The translations under genes and the position numbers were made by a program. Positions 26,720 to 35,894 of a stretch of 64,000 nt of DNA are shown piece after piece. Below the pieces are notes generated by a model. That model was not told where the DNA came from, ran no database searches, and was given only the letters and a program-made list of their open reading frames with translations. Where the stretch lies: NCBI RefSeq assembly GCF_037976825.1, contig NZ_CP150269.1:4539501-4603500 (forward strand). Direction: 5' to 3'. How positions within the stretch are numbered: the first letter of the stretch is position 1; each line of letters opens with the position of its first letter. This DNA is from Paenibacillus sp. FSL K6-1330 (GTDB lineage Bacteria > Bacillota > Bacilli > Paenibacillales > Paenibacillaceae).

Positions 26720-27373
26720 ATGTTGGAATGGCTTCAGAATTTATTGACCCATATAAAGGAAATTGACATGGATCAAGTACAGGGGTGGCTTAAGCAGTAT
26801 TCACAGCTAGGTCCCATTCCTGGTATTTTGCTTCCATTTATAGAGGCGTTTCTGCCCATACTGCCCCTTATCGTCCTTGTAATGGGGAACTCCGCAGCCT
26901 ACGGTTTATGGTGGGGATTCTTACTGTCCTGGATCGGCGTTTGCCTTGGATCCATTACCGTGTTTTGGATCGTTCGCAAGCTGGGCGGCAAGCTGGGATT
27001 GCTTATTCAAAAAAGAATGCCGGGATCCCAGCGTTTTTTCCATTGGATCGAAGAAAAAGGCTTTACGCCGATCTTCATCCTGTACTGCTTCCCCTTCACG
27101 CCTTCCTCGCTGATCAATATTGCATCCGGCATCAGTACGGTATCGGCTACGACATTTACGATAGCCGTTATGGCGGGGAAATCCGTAATGATCTTCATGG
27201 TCGCTTTTATCGGACATGACTGGCAAGCGTTTATAACACAGCCCTGGCGTATTCTAATCGCAGTCGTTGTTCTATGGCTGCTGTGGTTAACCGGCAAAAA
27301 GATGGAAAAACGTTACCATCATGAAGATCAGCCGGGAAGTATCGTGATAAGCAACAAAAAGACAAAGCGTTAA
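26720..27373 (+). CDS. VTT-domain (TVP38/DedA-type) membrane protein
   Basis: 217 residues, with five or six hydrophobic segments and the VTT signature region (PFIEAFLPILPLIVLVMGN, FILYCFPFTPSSLINIASG). Proteins of this superfamily act as lipid scramblases or flippases, including undecaprenyl-phosphate and phosphatidylethanolamine recycling, but the substrate here is not set by sequence. The tail is basic and cytosolic. GGGAGAGG lies 11 nt before the ATG. It is transcribed alone, and a two-way terminator separates it from the convergent GNAT gene. A second, DedA-type member is at 34842. Confidence 0.88.
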   Translation: MLEWLQNLLTHIKEIDMDQVQGWLKQYSQLGPIPGILLPFIEAFLPILPLIVLVMGNSAAYGLWWGFLLSWIGVCLGSITVFWIVRKLGGKLGLLIQKRMPGSQRFFHWIEEKGFTPIFILYCFPFTPSSLINIASGISTVSATTFTIAVMAGKSVMIFMVAFIGHDWQAFITQPWRILIAVVVLWLLWLTGKKMEKRYHHEDQPGSIVISNKKTKR

Positions 27374-27379
27374 ATCCAT

Positions 27380-27425
27380 AACAAGACCCGCCCATCCATT
27401 GCAACCGGGACTGGCGGGTCTTGTT
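27380..27425. terminator. Bidirectional terminator
   Basis: The perfect 13-bp stem AACAAGACCCGCC/GGCGGGTCTTGTT lies between the convergent VTT and GNAT genes. Confidence 0.88.
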
Positions 27426-27460
27426 ATAGTAGACATGCTTAGATGCGGGACAAACCCATC

Positions 27461-28342
27461 TTACTCCAATACGTAAGCCGCCAGTTTATGTATCGGGTCG
27501 AACCCCGCACGTTGATACAGTTGGATCGCGCTTTCATTTCTCTGGTCTACGCATAACGAGATGTCCTCCAGCTGTACGATATGGAACAGATAATGAAGCG
27601 CTTGGTCAAGAAGTGCCCGGCCATAACCCTTCCCCCGGAAATTTTCGGATACTGCGATGTATTCAATGCTGCCTTCCTTGAATTCGGGTTCACCTTCCAC
27701 ATAAACATAGCCAACGAGCTCTCCTAGTTCCGTAAACATAAAGAGTCGATGATCCTCATCCAGCTGCTGCATAATATCCTGAGCGCTGAGGTAGGTATTA
27801 GGGAAATTCGTACCATGCAGCTTCGCAAATTCATCCGCATACTCGGGTGTGAAATCCTGGAGTCCCGAAAGGCCATCCGTTAATAGAGCAGATTTTCGAA
27901 GTCGTAGAACATGATGCTCTCCTGACTTTCTACCCCCTTTGTCTTCCATAAAGCGTACAGCGGATTGATGATCCACGTTATAAAAACCGTAATAACGATT
28001 TACGCAGCCTTCCAGCTTCGAAGTCCCTGCATCCCATAGCTGCTCCGCCAATCGATTCCATTGCTCACCTTCCGCGTCGATAAAAGGTCCCCATAATTCA
28101 GCGGACCGTTCTTCTTCATCTACATCGAACCCCAATGCCCCCACAATCTGATCCTGATCATATATGACGGTGAATTTTTGACTGCTCAGTTCGCCATTCT
28201 CCGTGAATTCCGTCTGAAGCGTGCTGTAAATCTCGCCTTCCTGTTCACCGCAATATCCGACATGATGATGACGAATCCCATTTAATTTTGCAAGAAAGGA
28301 AGATAACTCTCTAAGTTTCATATCAGCTTGCTCTAAAATCAT
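27461..28342 (-). CDS. GNAT family N-acetyltransferase (two-domain)
   Basis: 293 residues in two GNAT-like halves. The N-terminal half (about 1-145) is degenerate. The C-terminal half (about 155-290) has the acetyl-CoA site RGKGYGRALLDQAL (Q/RxxGxG) and a late NESAIQLYQRAGF strand-helix typical of the fold. It transfers an acetyl group to an amine; the acceptor is unknown. The start ATG follows AAGGAG by 10 nt. It is a single-gene unit. Confidence 0.88.
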   Translation of the reverse strand: MILEQADMKLRELSSFLAKLNGIRHHHVGYCGEQEGEIYSTLQTEFTENGELSSQKFTVIYDQDQIVGALGFDVDEEERSAELWGPFIDAEGEQWNRLAEQLWDAGTSKLEGCVNRYYGFYNVDHQSAVRFMEDKGGRKSGEHHVLRLRKSALLTDGLSGLQDFTPEYADEFAKLHGTNFPNTYLSAQDIMQQLDEDHRLFMFTELGELVGYVYVEGEPEFKEGSIEYIAVSENFRGKGYGRALLDQALHYLFHIVQLEDISLCVDQRNESAIQLYQRAGFDPIHKLAAYVLE

Positions 28343-28543
28343 CTGTAAATGTGCTCCTTGTTCATATTCTGCTGGAAGTGTTACAGCTAACGTTCATTGC
28401 CAAGCTTTTCGAATATGTTTTGGTCAATTCTACCATATGGTGATGCCCACTGACCAAGTTTTAACAAAAAAATGGGCCTCCCAAGTTCATGGAAAGCCCA
28501 TCTTGTCATTCGTCAATATGTCAGTGTGGGACTCCCTGTTCGG

Positions 28544-28954
28544 TCATCCCTTCTCGGAGCGCTCCCCTTTCTGGGAAGCGCGCATCCGTTCACGTTCGCG
28601 CTTGAGTTCAGGCTTGAGGTCATCGTGGACGCTGTTCTCCCACATGGATACGCCTGATCGATACGCCGCCCTCCCATTCAAGTGACCCGCTACCGGCCCC
28701 GTAATAAATACGAATACAATTCCCAGCAGCAGTTTTGCACTGACATGCTCCAGGTAGAAGGTGAAATACAGAAATGCACCTGCAAGAATCAAGAGGACGC
28801 CTAGCGTAGCACTTTTCGTTGCTGCATGAGACCTCATATAAACATCCGGCAGACGAATAAGGCCAAATGCACTCAAGGCACCAAGTAAAGCTCCGAGCAG
28901 CACCATCAGCGCGATCAGAAACTCACCGATCTGACTCATCGTTTGTGCGTTCAA
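28544..28954 (-). CDS. mrpG: Na+(K+)/H+ antiporter subunit MrpG
   Basis: About 136 residues with three hydrophobic segments, then a charged cytosolic tail rich in Lys, Arg and Glu. The family motif LGALSAFGLIRLPDVYMRSHAATKS (in part: GLIRLPDVYMR) is clear. It is the last gene of the operon and overlaps mrpF by about 30 nt. Of several possible starts I prefer the TTG at 28954, since GAGGGG lies 8 nt upstream; the ATG at 28960 sits too close to that site. The tail is longer than in B. subtilis MrpG. Confidence 0.88.
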   Translation of the reverse strand: MNAQTMSQIGEFLIALMVLLGALLGALSAFGLIRLPDVYMRSHAATKSATLGVLLILAGAFLYFTFYLEHVSAKLLLGIVFVFITGPVAGHLNGRAAYRSGVSMWENSVHDDLKPELKRERERMRASQKGERSEKG

Positions 28955-29216
28955 TGACATCACCCCTCTCGATATATCTGGCAAGCGCAGTTGTTCCGAT
29001 AAACGTCAGTATCCCGATCAGCAGAATGATATCGAAATAGACAGTTGTCCGGAATAGCATGCACAGAACAGCGATCATGGACAACAGTATAATTCCAATC
29101 GTATCCAGCGACATGATCCGGTCGTTCATTGAAGGTCCCTTGATTAATCGGTACAAGCAGCCCAGTATAGCCAGCGACAAAATCACCAGAGAGGCAATCA
29201 GGATGCTATGAATCAT
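28923..29216 (-). CDS. mrpF: Na+(K+)/H+ antiporter subunit MrpF
   Basis: 97 residues with three transmembrane helices. The family pattern GPSMNDRIMSLDTIGI follows the first helix, and a conserved Asp sits in the third (YFDIILLIGIL). It is a small essential subunit of the hetero-oligomeric Mrp antiporter. AAGGAGGTGA 9 nt before the ATG is a near-perfect ribosome site. Its ATG overlaps the mrpE stop as ATGA. Confidence 0.93.
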   Translation of the reverse strand: MIHSILIASLVILSLAILGCLYRLIKGPSMNDRIMSLDTIGIILLSMIAVLCMLFRTTVYFDIILLIGILTFIGTTALARYIERGDVIERTNDESDR

Positions 29217-29692
29217 GTGCGGGTCACCTCCTTGATCGCGCGTTCGAAAGTATCGCGGATCTGATTCGACAGCTCTTCGACATCTTCAATATCCATCGCA
29301 TGAATATATAGCGTCTGACCATCGCGAGACACTTCCAGGGTAAGCGTTCCTGGCGTCAAGCAGATCAGGCACGATAACACCGTAATCTCCCAGTCGGATT
29401 TCAGCTCGGTTGAGTAGGCGAAGATGCCTGGACGAACATTCAGCTTCGGTCTTAGGATCTGTCCAATTACCGTGATGCTCGATTTTAACAGCTCCCTTAG
29501 GAACAAGAGCAGCAGCAGCATGATGGACCACAGCTTGCGCAAATAGAAATCGTTCGGCCAGAAGCGTCGCAACAGATAAATCAGCAAGATTCCGATCAGA
29601 TAGCCGATGATCAATTGCTGGGGGGACCAATTATTGTTCAGGAACATCCAGACAACGGCAATGATGATATTTAACAGAATTTGATGGCCCAT
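29213..29692 (-). CDS. mrpE: Na+(K+)/H+ antiporter subunit MrpE
   Basis: 159 residues. Two or three N-terminal transmembrane helices are followed by a cytosolic domain (LTPGTLTLEVSRDGQTLYIH, the typical MrpE segment). GGAG 8 nt before the ATG at 29692 defines the start; the GTG at 29698 is less likely. It begins a few nucleotides after the mrpD stop and is coupled to mrpF by ATGA. Confidence 0.92.
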   Translation of the reverse strand: MGHQILLNIIIAVVWMFLNNNWSPQQLIIGYLIGILLIYLLRRFWPNDFYLRKLWSIMLLLLLFLRELLKSSITVIGQILRPKLNVRPGIFAYSTELKSDWEITVLSCLICLTPGTLTLEVSRDGQTLYIHAMDIEDVEELSNQIRDTFERAIKEVTRT

Positions 29693-29697
29693 ATCCA

Positions 29698-31182
29698 CTA
29701 CTCCTTTAATACAGCATTAATATATAGTGATGGATCGGATAATACGGCGCCTGCTTGAGAGGTGTAGGAGTATATCCACTCCGAACCCACCCCAAGGACA
29801 ATCACCATAACCGTTAGCCCAATAGCTGCCGCATAAGCTGTCTTGTGAATTCTGACCGGTTTTGATTCTTGGAGTCGAGGTGATTCGCCCCAGAATGCCC
29901 CCATAAACACTTTGATCAAGGAATACAATACCGCCAAACTTGATGCCAATGCCAGTCCCGTAAGCACATAATGGCCTCCGCTCAATCCGCCGCGAACGAT
30001 GAGGACTTTGCCGAGAAAGCCGCTAAGGGGCGGGATGCCGACCAGAGCCAGTGCAACGATAAAGAACATCCATCCCACCAAAGGATGGCGCTTCATCAGC
30101 CCGCCCATATCGCTCAGCTTGTTCGCGCCTGCACTGGCGATGATGATACCGCCCAGAATAAAGAGCAGCGCCTTTGCTATCATGTCATGCATCAAGTAGA
30201 ATACGGCTCCGTTCAAGGAGTCAGAAGATGCCGTCGCTATGCCGAAGGCGATAAAGCCAACGCTAATAATAATGTTATAGTTCAGGATTCGTCCAAGATC
30301 CTTATACGCAACCGCGCCCAAACTGCCCAGAATCATCGTTGCCGCAGCCATCCAGCCGATGACGGCGTGGATGCCGCCGGTATCGTGATAGAAGATCAAC
30401 GTAAAGGTACGGATAATCGCATATAACCCAACCTTCGTGAGCAGCGCGCCGAACAAAGCCGTAACTGCCGCCGGAGGTGCGCTGTAGGAACCGGGCAGCC
30501 AGAAGAACAGGAACAAACCCGCCTTCAAGGCAAATACAATCAGGAACAGAAGGCCGATGACCGACAAGATTCCATCCTGCTGAACTTCGGCCACTCGCAG
30601 AGACAGATGCGCCATATTCAGCGTTCCGACTGTGCCATATAAATAAGCGACAGCTGCAACAAACAAGGTGGATGAAATAATATTAATCAGCATGTACTTT
30701 AAGGTTTCCCTCAGCTGGCGCTTGGTGCCGCCCAGCACGATCAAGGCGTAGGAAGCGATCAGCATAACCTCAAAACAGACAAACAGGTTAAACAAATCCC
30801 CTGTTAGGAACGATCCGATCACGCCAGCCAGCAAAAATTGAAAAAAAGCATAGAAGTAATGCTTCTCTCTCTCTTCCCCGATGCTCCGGAAAGAATAGAA
30901 CAGACAGGCAGCCGCGACAATCAACGTCGTAAGCACCAGCAGTGCCGCAAGCATGTCGGCTACAAATACGATTCCATACGGCGGCTGCCATCCACCCATG
31001 TGAAGCGTCTGGATGCCCTCATTGTTTACCTGACTTACAATGAACAACGCCACAAGCAGGTTTACTGCGATACTAACCGCACTGATCCAACGCTGAACAC
31101 GAACATATTTGGAGCAGAAAATAAGAATAACAGCTGTAACCAGCGGAATAAGGAGAGGAAGAACAATTACATTATTCATCAT
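29698..31182 (-). CDS. mrpD: Na+(K+)/H+ antiporter subunit MrpD
   Basis: 494 residues and about 14 transmembrane helices, homologous to the proton-pumping NuoM/N subunits of complex I. The conserved region FEVMLIASYALIVLGG holds the key TM5 Glu (in CFEVML), and the central Lys lies in FALKAGLFLFFWLPG. Together with MrpA it forms the ion path. GGGGG stands 4-7 nt before two adjacent ATGs (31182 and 31179); either can be the start. Its 5' end overlaps mrpC by 11 nt. Confidence 0.93.
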   Translation of the reverse strand: MMNNVIVLPLLIPLVTAVILIFCSKYVRVQRWISAVSIAVNLLVALFIVSQVNNEGIQTLHMGGWQPPYGIVFVADMLAALLVLTTLIVAAACLFYSFRSIGEEREKHYFYAFFQFLLAGVIGSFLTGDLFNLFVCFEVMLIASYALIVLGGTKRQLRETLKYMLINIISSTLFVAAVAYLYGTVGTLNMAHLSLRVAEVQQDGILSVIGLLFLIVFALKAGLFLFFWLPGSYSAPPAAVTALFGALLTKVGLYAIIRTFTLIFYHDTGGIHAVIGWMAAATMILGSLGAVAYKDLGRILNYNIIISVGFIAFGIATASSDSLNGAVFYLMHDMIAKALLFILGGIIIASAGANKLSDMGGLMKRHPLVGWMFFIVALALVGIPPLSGFLGKVLIVRGGLSGGHYVLTGLALASSLAVLYSLIKVFMGAFWGESPRLQESKPVRIHKTAYAAAIGLTVMVIVLGVGSEWIYSYTSQAGAVLSDPSLYINAVLKE

Positions 31183-31510
31183 CCATCCCCCTTAGCTCCT
31201 CCATGTTGTCCGTACCCAAGCGTTGATATGCTTTATACGCCAGTACGAAGAAGAACGATGTGACGCCAAAGCTGATGACAATGGATGTCAGAATCAACGC
31301 TTGCGGAACAGGGTCAACGTAGGATGAAGCCTTCTCGCCAAGCAGCGGAGCAGCACCGGTCTTCAGCCGCGACATGGTGAGCAGCAGCAGATGAACGCCA
31401 TGGGTCAACAGTGAAGTACCGAGAATAATCCGCAGCAAGCTTTTGGATAAAATCTGGTATATCCCAACCGCAAAAATAATTCCGATGGCAAGCGACATAT
31501 AAAGTTCCAT
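31172..31510 (-). CDS. mrpC: Na+(K+)/H+ antiporter subunit MrpC
   Basis: 112 residues and three helices, homologous to NuoK. The family region LLRIILGTSLLTHGVHLLLL is near residues 25-45, and DPVPQALILTSIVI is in the third helix. GGGAGGG is 10 nt before the ATG. It sits directly after the fused mrpAB gene with a 2-nt gap and overlaps mrpD. Confidence 0.93.
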   Translation of the reverse strand: MELYMSLAIGIIFAVGIYQILSKSLLRIILGTSLLTHGVHLLLLTMSRLKTGAAPLLGEKASSYVDPVPQALILTSIVISFGVTSFFFVLAYKAYQRLGTDNMEELRGMDDE

Positions 31511-31512
31511 GG

Positions 31513-34371
31513 TCAGTTATCCCTCCCAATCGAATTGATGATGGTCATCGTCACGCCAACGACGGCTAAATAGACGCCGAGGTCGAAGAGAACCGCAGTA
31601 GCCAGCTCGGTTTCCCCGAGCAACGGCAGGTTGAAGTAACCGAAGGAATGACTTAAGAACGGTGCGTCAAAAGCAAAGGAGCCGATCCCTGTAAGGAGTG
31701 CAATCGCAAGTCCGGTAGCCGTAACCTTTCGAAATTCGAAAGGTACGATCTTCCTGGTCATGTCCATGCCGAAAGCCATCGACAACAGAACCAGTGCGGC
31801 TGAAGTCATCAGCCCCCCGATAAATCCTCCGCCCGGCTCATGGTGTCCCGAGTTGAACAGGAACCATGAGAAGGTTACGACGATAAAGATAACCACCTTG
31901 GATATGGTGCGCAGAATGACATCATTACTGTTAGGGAGATATGCCCCTTCATAACGATCCCGTTCGCCCAAAATGCCTTCACCCAAATCGATTTTAATCA
32001 AGGCATAAATCCCAAGGGATGCTATGCCGAGAACTGTAATTTCAAGCAAGGTATCAAATCCACGGAAGTCCACCAGAATGACGTTGACGATATTTTTACC
32101 GCCGGCCAAATGGTAGCTCTCTTTAATGAAGTAATCCGCAATGGAGTCAAAGGTCCTGCCACTGCTCGCAGCCAATGCGATCAAGGTCACGACAGCACCG
32201 ACGCCTACCGAAATGAGCAAATTTCTCCACTTCAGGCTCATCGGTACCTTCTCCCGCTTCAGCTTCGGAAGATGATAGAAACAGAGCAGGAACAGCATGA
32301 CCGAAACCGTCTCGACAACCATCTGGGTCAGCGCCAAATCCGGAGCCCGGAACAGAACGAAGAACAAGGTCACCATATAGCCGGCAGCACCGGTTAATAT
32401 AATCGCCATCAATCGTGTTCGTACGAACGGAAGCACAACGACCGGGATGACCAGACCGAGTATGGCAACGGCCTCATAGAAGGACATCGGTGCGTAGTCC
32501 GTCATATCAAATCCAATATGATCGACCAACAGGAGCCCCCCGCCAAGAATGGCTATGAAAAATACAAGGATATAGATCACGTAGTGACGGAGTGAACCTG
32601 TCATATAAGTGGAGGTCAGCGATTTGCCGCCTCTTTCGAGGACTCGCAATCCCCCGTCATACAAATTGTTCAATGTGAATCGCTTGAAAAGCGTTGTATT
32701 CAAGATACGCGCTCTGCCGTGAAGCTTATACAGAACGGTACCGAGAACAATGATTCCGATGGTCATGAAAATTTCCGTTGTCCACCCATGCCACATCTCG
32801 ATATGCACGTGGAAACGATCCTCTGCCACGAGCAGCCCCGGATGAATGGCGGCCATCGCCGGTTCAATGAGTGCATGAGACAGCAGGTTCGGAAACAGCC
32901 CGAACACGATGGCCAGCGATGCCAGAATAACCGGGGGAATCAGCATCCCGAGCGGTGCTTCATGCGGCTTCTTCTCCAGTTTTTCAGGCTGGAAGCGTCC
33001 GGTGAAGGTTTTGAAGACCAGGATCATGCTGTACAGGAACGTAAACACGCTTGCGATCCAGGCAACGACCGGTATCAGCACACCCCAGGTCTCGGCATTC
33101 CAGAAATTCATGTGAGGCGCTTGAAGGACCGCCGTAAAGAACATTTCTTTACTCAGGAATCCGTTAAACGGAGGCAGACCGGCCATGGAAAATGCACCAA
33201 TGACGGCCACGGTGAACGTGATTGGCATGAGCGACATCAGACCTCCGAGTTTCCGCAGATCGCGGGTGCCCGTCTCATGATCGACGATACCGACAACCAT
33301 AAACAAAGCGCCCTTAAATATCGCATGGTTCATCAAATGAAAGATGGCGGCTGTCGTTGCTTTCGTATAGAGCAGCGTGTCCACACCGCCTCCATAATAA
33401 GCTGCGGCAGAGCCAAGACCGAGCAAGCTCATAATCAGCCCCAATTGGCTGATGGTGGAGAATGCCAGCAGTGCTTTTAGATCCGTCTGCTTGATCGCAC
33501 GGATCGAAGCGTATATCAGCGTGGTCAAGCCCGTAATCGCTATGATCCAGAACCAGGAAGCTTGCCCGGCAAACACCGGGCTAAAACGGGCCACCAGATA
33601 GATTCCGGCCTTGACCATCGTAGCGGAGTGCAGATAAGCACTAACTGGAGTCGGTGCTTCCATCGCATCCGGCAGCCAAATATGGAACGGGAACTGCGCG
33701 GATTTGGTGAATGCTCCCAGCAGGATCAGAATCATGGCCGGAATAAACAGCGCGTCTCCCGTAATGCTCCCCACATTCGCTACAATCTCCCGCACGCTAA
33801 AGGTGCCTGTCATGATAAAAAGGAGAATAAACCCTGCAAACATGGCAAGTCCGCCGAACACGGTAATCAGCATGGATTTTAAAGCTCCGTATCTGGAGCG
33901 GTCGCGATGATGCCAGAATGCAATCAGCAGGAATGACGAGATACTTGTCAGTTCCCAGAAGCCGTACAGCACCATCAGGTTATCGGAGAGCACAACACCA
34001 AGCATGGCGCCCATGAACAGAAGCAGATAGATGTAAAATCTATGAACGGCTTCCTTGTTCTTGTCCATGTAGAAGATGGAGTACAGTACAACGAGTGAAC
34101 CAATACCAGATATTAATAGTGCAAAAATTAAACTTAATCCATCCAAATAAACGGTAAAGTTTATTCCCACGCTTGGAATCCATTCCAGGACAGCTTGAAG
34201 CTGTTCACCTCCCTGAATGGTTGGGATAAGTCCCAAGAAATAGGCGAACAGGACAACCGGTACCGGCAAAATCACCCATCCGGTGTGAACACGGCCGATG
34301 AGCTTGTAAGTCAACATAACCACAAGCGCTACGATAAAAGGTGCCATAACGGCGATGTGCAGCAAAGACAA
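31513..34371 (-). CDS. mrpA: Na+(K+)/H+ antiporter subunit MrpA fused to MrpB
   Basis: 952 residues, against about 800 for MrpA and 143 for MrpB in B. subtilis. Residues 1 to about 800 are MrpA, with NuoL-like helices (YGFWELTSISSFLLIAFW, KSAQFPFHIWLPDAMEAPTPV, LLAFSTISQLGLI). Residues from about 805 to the end match MrpB (NDVILRTISKVVIFIV, HHEPGGGFIGGLM). The operon has no separate mrpB, so the complex is complete with six genes (AB, C, D, E, F, G). It expels Na+ (or K+) in exchange for protons, supporting pH and salt homeostasis. Start TTG 34371, with AGGAGG 8 nt upstream. A promoter and an early terminator lie in the leader. Confidence 0.93.
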   Translation of the reverse strand: MSLLHIAVMAPFIVALVVMLTYKLIGRVHTGWVILPVPVVLFAYFLGLIPTIQGGEQLQAVLEWIPSVGINFTVYLDGLSLIFALLISGIGSLVVLYSIFYMDKNKEAVHRFYIYLLLFMGAMLGVVLSDNLMVLYGFWELTSISSFLLIAFWHHRDRSRYGALKSMLITVFGGLAMFAGFILLFIMTGTFSVREIVANVGSITGDALFIPAMILILLGAFTKSAQFPFHIWLPDAMEAPTPVSAYLHSATMVKAGIYLVARFSPVFAGQASWFWIIAITGLTTLIYASIRAIKQTDLKALLAFSTISQLGLIMSLLGLGSAAAYYGGGVDTLLYTKATTAAIFHLMNHAIFKGALFMVVGIVDHETGTRDLRKLGGLMSLMPITFTVAVIGAFSMAGLPPFNGFLSKEMFFTAVLQAPHMNFWNAETWGVLIPVVAWIASVFTFLYSMILVFKTFTGRFQPEKLEKKPHEAPLGMLIPPVILASLAIVFGLFPNLLSHALIEPAMAAIHPGLLVAEDRFHVHIEMWHGWTTEIFMTIGIIVLGTVLYKLHGRARILNTTLFKRFTLNNLYDGGLRVLERGGKSLTSTYMTGSLRHYVIYILVFFIAILGGGLLLVDHIGFDMTDYAPMSFYEAVAILGLVIPVVVLPFVRTRLMAIILTGAAGYMVTLFFVLFRAPDLALTQMVVETVSVMLFLLCFYHLPKLKREKVPMSLKWRNLLISVGVGAVVTLIALAASSGRTFDSIADYFIKESYHLAGGKNIVNVILVDFRGFDTLLEITVLGIASLGIYALIKIDLGEGILGERDRYEGAYLPNSNDVILRTISKVVIFIVVTFSWFLFNSGHHEPGGGFIGGLMTSAALVLLSMAFGMDMTRKIVPFEFRKVTATGLAIALLTGIGSFAFDAPFLSHSFGYFNLPLLGETELATAVLFDLGVYLAVVGVTMTIINSIGRDN

Positions 34372-34455
34372 AGTCTACTCCTCCTATAGTCCGATTTTTC
34401 CTTCATTAGTAGTATTTCCCCATTATTTAGGCATAAGTCCAAAAAAACACAAAAA

Positions 34456-34476
34456 GAGCCCGCTGTTGGCAGGCTC
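34456..34476 (-). terminator. Early terminator in the mrp leader
   Basis: The stem GAGCCTGCC/AGCGGGCTC (one mismatch or bulge) is followed on the minus strand by TTTTTGTGTTTTTTT. It is 85 nt upstream of mrpA and about 40 nt downstream of the predicted transcription start, so it may attenuate the operon. Alternatively, it ends a transcript coming from dedA. Confidence 0.6.
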
Positions 34477-34522
34477 CTCCAGGTAAAACCATATGGTATT
34501 TTTTCGAATCACACTGAAAAAC

Positions 34523-34551
34523 AGTATATCTTGAGATCAAAACTTTGTCAA
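34523..34551 (-). promoter_or_regulatory. Sigma-A promoter of the mrp operon
   Basis: TTGACA, 17 nt, TATACT on the minus strand, close to perfect. The expected start site is near 34516, about 145 nt upstream of mrpA. Confidence 0.8.
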
Positions 34552-34613
34552 AGGGTATGTTGGAATGAAAAAGGGACAATCAGGAAATCACTGTATATAA
34601 AGGAGTGGTTCCC

Positions 34614-34823
34614 ATGTTGATCAAAAAAGCGGTTGTTTGCGCTTTCATCTTTCTCGCTATTTTAGCAGCCGCCATCGTAACAAATACTCGTACACATCCC
34701 AGTTATCAGCAGGAAAACACGTCAACCAGGGTTTATCAAACTCAAGAAACCCCTTGGTTCTTACCCCGAGAATACGTAAAAATCATTCGAACATCACCCG
34801 AGCCCCTGCCGGATGAGCCTTAA
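34614..34823 (+). CDS. Small membrane-anchored protein of unknown function
   Basis: 69 residues. AAAGGAG is 8 nt before the ATG at 34614. One N-terminal hydrophobic helix (AVVCAFIFLAILAAAIV) follows two lysines, and the rest is a polar, Pro-rich tail that would lie outside the cell. It can be a signal anchor or an uncleaved signal peptide. I do not recognise the family. It diverges from the mrp operon and converges with dedA. Confidence 0.65.
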   Translation: MLIKKAVVCAFIFLAILAAAIVTNTRTHPSYQQENTSTRVYQTQETPWFLPREYVKIIRTSPEPLPDEP

Positions 34824-34841
34824 TTCACAGGCATGCGGCAT

Positions 34842-35468
34842 TTATCCGTGAAACTGAATTTCATTATTCTCCTTGTTTCGTTTATTTCTTCGAATCACCC
34901 ACGAAATGATCAGAATGATGGCCAGCACCACGACGATTCCTGCTGCATAATAACCGTACCGGTTAATCAAGGCTCCAATATGATCGACGACCTGATCTCC
35001 GACAAACATGCCTAAAGAGAAATAACCGATGGTCCATACAAAGGACGCGGAATACGAATACATCGCAAATCTGCGATACGGCATCCCTTTCATTCCTACC
35101 GCATAGGGCGTCACGTTGCGCAAGATGGGCAAAAAAGCGCTAATGCATATGGCGTAATTGCCGTATTGGCGGGTCAACCGTTCGGATACATCAAGAAACT
35201 GGCGGATTTTCGACTTTTCCTGGGCGCGGTTTAACAGCTTGCTCGCGGTAAAGCGACTAAGCATGTAACCTACCGTCGATCCCGAGCACACACCAAGAAA
35301 CGTCATGATAAAAGACGGAAACGGCGTTAAAATCTCGGATGCCGCTAACGCTCCGCCTGTCATTGCCACGACTTCATTAGGCACAGGAAGACCGACCAAT
35401 CCAAGGCACAATACGACGAATAATGCGTAGTGCCCGATCTGTTCTATAAAATTGAATAGCGTATCCAC
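34842..35468 (-). CDS. DedA family membrane protein
   Basis: 208 residues. DedA/SNARE-associated features: GLPVPNEVVAMTGGALA early and AFLPILRNVTPYAVGMKGM in the middle (the F/LPxxR motif), plus four to five hydrophobic stretches and a basic tail. Family members flip undecaprenyl phosphate or phospholipids and affect membrane potential and antibiotic tolerance. Start GTG 35468 behind a G-rich ribosome site. No clear terminator follows before the convergent small gene at 34614. Confidence 0.88.
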   Translation of the reverse strand: MDTLFNFIEQIGHYALFVVLCLGLVGLPVPNEVVAMTGGALAASEILTPFPSFIMTFLGVCSGSTVGYMLSRFTASKLLNRAQEKSKIRQFLDVSERLTRQYGNYAICISAFLPILRNVTPYAVGMKGMPYRRFAMYSYSASFVWTIGYFSLGMFVGDQVVDHIGALINRYGYYAAGIVVVLAIILIISWVIRRNKRNKENNEIQFHG

Positions 35469-35590
35469 CCCTGCCCCCCTAATCCGTCCCTAGAATAGTA
35501 TCAGCTTATATGACAACGTAGTTTTCGCAAACGTGCTGCAGGCGAGGATATGAACTGGACCTGAGACCAGTTTTATTATGGATCATGCCA

Positions 35591-35866
35591 TTAGAGATTT
35601 TTAAATGCCGATATAAACGAACCCGGATCATCCTTCACCGTGTACGAATACACTCCTTGCTGGGTGTGCAAGTATAAGAAACCACCGCCGTCTCCCATCG
35701 GCCGATACGACAGGTCAAAGACCTGCTTGATGGGGAACTCCCGGTATTTCGTTACGATGCGATCCTCGTACAGGAACATCTCCCGCCCCTGCTCTTCCGT
35801 TCGTTGTTCGATACCATCCACGACTCGGTTGATTTTGTAGTACGGCTGCACGGCTACCCAATTCAC
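35591..35866 (-). CDS. Small hypothetical protein, PH-like
   Basis: 91 residues starting at GTG 35866, set by AAGGAGG 6 nt upstream. The frame extends upstream to 35998, but that part overlaps the preceding gene and has no ribosome site. The sequence alternates short beta strands (EMFLYEDRIVTKYREFPI, FDLSYRPMGDGGGFLYLHT) like bacterial PH-type folds and ends in an amphipathic helix. No signal or membrane helix. The function is unknown. It is 28 nt downstream of a small membrane-protein gene, probably in one operon. Confidence 0.7.
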   Translation of the reverse strand: MNWVAVQPYYKINRVVDGIEQRTEEQGREMFLYEDRIVTKYREFPIKQVFDLSYRPMGDGGGFLYLHTQQGVYSYTVKDDPGSFISAFKNL

Positions 35867-35894
35867 AAGCTCCCTCCTTGCTGTCTTTACATTT

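Noticed and set aside
32719..33480. 253-codon plus-strand open frame
   Set aside because: It lies wholly opposite the clearly coding mrpAB gene and has composition typical of an antisense shadow (many His, Gln, Arg).
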